NCBI GenBank assembly: GCA_024278015.1
Contig: JAJRUC010000133.1
Span: 1-16,171, forward strand
Length of the DNA: 16,171 bases
Direction of reading: 5' to 3'
Source of the DNA: Chloroflexota bacterium
GTDB taxonomy: Bacteria > Chloroflexota > Anaerolineae > 4572-78
Within the stretch, counting starts at the first letter, position 1, and each line of letters opens with the position of its first letter. The notes under the pieces were generated by a model. It ran no database searches and was not told where the DNA came from. It was given only the letters and a program-made list of their open reading frames with translations. This document shows, piece after piece, positions 13,880-16,171 of the stretch. Made by a program: the position numbers and the translations under genes.

Positions 13880-14699
13880 CCTTGCCCCCGCGCACAAAAT
13901 CGGGCTGAGTTTGAAATCGCCGCTGATGCCCGCCGCCGGATTTTGGGGCTACGGCCCGAACCGGTACGCGCCGCTGGTTTCCGCCGAATTGCTGGGCGCG
14001 ATAGTCACCAATCCGATGACCCTGCGCCCCCGCCGCGCCGGCCCGTCCGCCCCCGTGGCCGAAGTGGACGGCGGTATCATTTTGCCCGTTGACCTGCCCA
14101 ATCCCGGCCTTAAAAAAATTATCCGCCAAAACCGGAAATTCTGGCGACGGGCGCCAATCCCCCTCATCGCCCACCTGCCCGCCGATGCGCCCGACGATTT
14201 GGCCCGCACCGTTTCAGCGCTGGATGCTCTGGCCGTGTTCGCCGGCTTTGAGCTGGGCCTGCCGCCCGACGCATCGCCCGCCGACGCCGCGCTTTTTACC
14301 CGCACGCTCATCCGCAATACCGATTTGCCCGCGCTGGTCAAGCTCCCTTTCCCCGGCAAGCCGCATCTGGCCGAAGCCGCGCTGAAAGCCGGAGCCGTTG
14401 CCCTGACGCTGGCCGACGCTCCTCCGGCTGCCGCCGGAACCACAGCCGGCCGATTCTTCGGCGGGGGGGTTCACGCCCAGTTGCTGCCCCACCTGCAACA
14501 CGCGGCAGAAACCTTCCCCGGCACGCCCATTATTGCTTGCGGCGGCATCCACACCCCCGCCGATGTGCGGGCCTGTCTGCAAGCCGGAGCCATCGCCGCG
14601 CAGCTTGATTCCGTCTTCTGGGCCAACCCTCAACAGGTTCAACAAATTTTACGCTACGCGCAAGGAGCAAAGTCTGATGACCCGTTACCATCCCCTTGA
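13872..14699 (+). CDS. PyrD-like (dihydroorotate dehydrogenase family) protein lacking active-site residues
   Basis: This 275-residue protein is probably a TIM barrel, recognisable as PyrD-like from LKSPLMPAAGFWGYG near the start, LPNPGL, VKLPF (Lys157) and the FMN-phosphate region PIIACGGIHTPADVRACLQAGA. Compared by memory with class 1B enzymes such as Lactococcus PyrDB, key catalytic parts are changed. The NxSCPN loop that carries the catalytic Cys reads GLPPDAS (residues 129-135). The VKAT lysine is replaced in VTNP, and the Asn of the LNAIGLQNPG segment is Leu. FMN binding may persist, but dihydroorotate oxidation is unlikely. The start at 13872 overlaps the PyrK-like stop by 8 bases; the open frame back to 13740 would lie fully inside that gene. 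It overlaps the glucosidase gene by 23 bases. The real substrate is unknown. Confidence 0.75.
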   Translation: MIDLAPAHKIGLSLKSPLMPAAGFWGYGPNRYAPLVSAELLGAIVTNPMTLRPRRAGPSAPVAEVDGGIILPVDLPNPGLKKIIRQNRKFWRRAPIPLIAHLPADAPDDLARTVSALDALAVFAGFELGLPPDASPADAALFTRTLIRNTDLPALVKLPFPGKPHLAEAALKAGAVALTLADAPPAAAGTTAGRFFGGGVHAQLLPHLQHAAETFPGTPIIACGGIHTPADVRACLQAGAIAAQLDSVFWANPQQVQQILRYAQGAKSDDPLPSP

Positions 14700-16023
14700 A
14701 TTTCCGCCCGATTTTTTGTGGGGCGCGGCCACAGCGTCGCACCAAAACGAAGGCAACAACCGCAACAACGATTTTTGGGCCTGGGAACATCTCCCCGGCA
14801 AAATTGTTGACGGCAGTATCAGCGGCCTGGCCACCGATTGGTGGGATGCGGAGCGCGGCCGCGCCGAAGCCGATTTCGACCGGGCCGAGGCAATGGGCCT
14901 GAAAACGATGCGCCTTTCGGTGGAATGGAGCCGGGTGCAGCCCGCGCCCAATCGCCGGGACGAAGCCGCCATCGACCGTTACCGGCAATTGCTGCTGGCC
15001 CTGCACCAACGCGGCATCAGACCGATGGTCACGCTGCACCATTTCACCAATCCGCTGTGGCTGGCAGAGCAAGGCGGTTGGCTGGATGATGATGTGGTGG
15101 GGAAGTTTGTTGACTACGCGAATTATGTGGTTCAAAAACTGGGCGATTTGTGCGATTTGTGGTGTACCATTAACGAGCCGATGGTTTACGCTTATGTCTC
15201 ACACTTGCGGGGCGAATGGTCGCCCGGCGCGAAAAGTTTTGGGCAAACTTTTCGGGTGGCAGCGGCTATGGCCCAGGCCCACGTTGCCGCCGCGCAGGCT
15301 ATCCATCAGTTTCAGCCGCAGGCCGGGGTGGGCCTGGTGAAAAACATACCTGTTTTTGACCCGGCCCGGCCCCGTCACCCCCTTGACCGCCTGGTGACCG
15401 GCTGGCAGGACCGGCTGTTCAACCAGCGCATTCTCGATGCCGTGTACAAAGGCCATGCCAAATTCCCGCTGGCGGCCAAAGCGGCCAACCCCGCCCCCGG
15501 CCACGATGATTTCATCGGCATTAATTACTACGGTCCCCATTCCGTGCGGTTTGACCTCCGCGAGCCGTTCACCCTGTTCGGCAAAAACGTCGCGCCCCCG
15601 CAGGCAGAAATGTGGGACGCGCCCTGGGCTGACCGCCAAATTGACCCGGCGGGGTTGCGCCGGGCCATTAAACGGATGGCCGCTTACGGCAAACCCGTCT
15701 ACATCACCGAAAACGGCCTGGCCGACCCGGCGGACACGCGCCGCCCCCGCTTTTTGCTGACCCATCTGGCCGCTGTGCAACGGGCCATTGCCGCCGGGGC
15801 AGACGTGCGCGGCTATTATTACTGGACATTTGTGGATAATTACGAGTGGGTGGAAGGCTGGACAACGCCCTTCGGCCTGATTGCCCTAAATCCGGAAACC
15901 CAGGCCCGCACCCCCCGAAAATCGGCGGCCCTGTACCGCGACCTGATTGCGGCCAACGCCATTACCCCGGAAATTGTGGAGCAATACGCCCCGGAGGCCA
16001 TAGCGGAAATATTCGAGGCGTGA
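14677..16023 (+). CDS. Glycoside hydrolase family 1 (beta-glucosidase/beta-galactosidase type)
   Basis: This is a 448-residue GH1 enzyme with all family landmarks in order. These are the N-terminal FLWGAATASHQNEG signature, TMRLSVEWSRVQP, LHHFTNPLWL, the acid/base TINEP (Glu167), NYYGPH, the nucleophile ITENG (Glu345) and the aglycone/substrate segment YWTFVDNYEWVEGW. The residues for a retaining mechanism on beta-linked sugars are present; which sugar cannot be read. No signal peptide is seen, so it is cytoplasmic and likely acts on imported oligosaccharides or glycosides. AAGGAG at 14662-14667 lies 9 bases before the ATG at 14677; the open frame back to 14533 lies inside the PyrD-like gene and is rejected. 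The 23-base overlap with that gene indicates cotranscription, an odd pairing of pathways. Confidence 0.95.
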   Translation: MTRYHPLEFPPDFLWGAATASHQNEGNNRNNDFWAWEHLPGKIVDGSISGLATDWWDAERGRAEADFDRAEAMGLKTMRLSVEWSRVQPAPNRRDEAAIDRYRQLLLALHQRGIRPMVTLHHFTNPLWLAEQGGWLDDDVVGKFVDYANYVVQKLGDLCDLWCTINEPMVYAYVSHLRGEWSPGAKSFGQTFRVAAAMAQAHVAAAQAIHQFQPQAGVGLVKNIPVFDPARPRHPLDRLVTGWQDRLFNQRILDAVYKGHAKFPLAAKAANPAPGHDDFIGINYYGPHSVRFDLREPFTLFGKNVAPPQAEMWDAPWADRQIDPAGLRRAIKRMAAYGKPVYITENGLADPADTRRPRFLLTHLAAVQRAIAAGADVRGYYYWTFVDNYEWVEGWTTPFGLIALNPETQARTPRKSAALYRDLIAANAITPEIVEQYAPEAIAEIFEA

Positions 16024-16041
16024 AATTACGCGACAAGCGGT

Positions 16042-16171
16042 TTACTGCGCCCTGGCCGTCGATTTGGCCGCTGCGTTTTGGTGAAAACGCCGGGTGAGGG
16101 GCTGTAACCTGCCCCACGATTGCCACAAGCCCAGTCCGGCGGTGTAAAAATAGCCCACGCTGTACACCGCC
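16042..16171 (-). CDS. Possible C-terminal end of a hypothetical membrane protein (partial)
   Basis: On the minus strand a frame is open from the window edge to a TAA at 16044-16042, giving 42 residues. It reads AVYSVGYFYTAGLGLWQSW, a hydrophobic and aromatic stretch, then a basic tail. Third codon positions are mostly G or C, as in the real genes of this window, which favours this frame over another open minus frame (stop at 16026-16028). The convergent arrangement, 18 bases after the glucosidase stop, is sensible. The fragment is too short to name. Confidence 0.4.
   Translation of the reverse strand, partial: AVYSVGYFYTAGLGLWQSWGRLQPLTRRFHQNAAAKSTARAQ

Noticed and set aside
14533..14676. 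N-terminal extension of the GH1 enzyme
   Set aside because: The extension lies inside the PyrD-like gene, has no homology to GH1, and AAGGAG at 14662-14667 supports the ATG at 14677.

Overview
The window is GC-rich with GC-biased third codon positions, tight gene spacing and short overlaps. Protein style (Ala/Gly/Pro-rich, tandem YbhF-like ATPases, HlyD proteins without a TolC gene nearby, GC-rich inverted repeats between genes) suggests a Chloroflexota bacterium of the Anaerolineae/Ardenticatenia type, probably from a metagenome assembly. The taxon is an inference; no marker gene is present.

Region 1 (1-8618) is a drug/metabolite exporter locus. Two ABC-2 permease genes (the first cut by the window edge) end an upstream operon and are followed by a GC-rich hairpin repeat. 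A consensus sigma-70 promoter (TTGACA-17-TATAAT) then sits directly against two tandem TetR-type palindromes and drives a TetR regulator, a third ABC-2 permease, two separate ABC ATPases and two HlyD-type membrane fusion proteins. Gene content resembles the E. coli ybhGFSR exporter with its TetR regulator CecR, except that the two ATPase halves of YbhF are separate genes. The first ATPase has a degraded signature and no H-loop histidine; the second is canonical.

Region 2 (8695-10429) holds an alpha/beta-hydrolase-fold protein whose nucleophile serine is replaced by tyrosine. It overlaps an EamA/DMT-family permease.

Region 3 (10430-12288) has an AT-richer regulatory stretch with two palindromes, then a GltD-like FAD/Fe-S oxidoreductase broken by a single-base frameshift, closed by a strong intrinsic terminator.

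Region 4 (12330-16171) has a minus-strand NADPH-dependent FMN reductase, divergent from a three-gene overlapping operon: a PyrK-like electron-transfer protein, a PyrD-like protein lacking the recognised dihydroorotate active-site residues, and a GH1 beta-glucosidase. A possible minus-strand gene enters from the right edge.

The most unusual items are the co-divergent PyrK/PyrD-like pair, the serine-less hydrolase, the asymmetric ATPase pair, and the twin operators on a consensus promoter.
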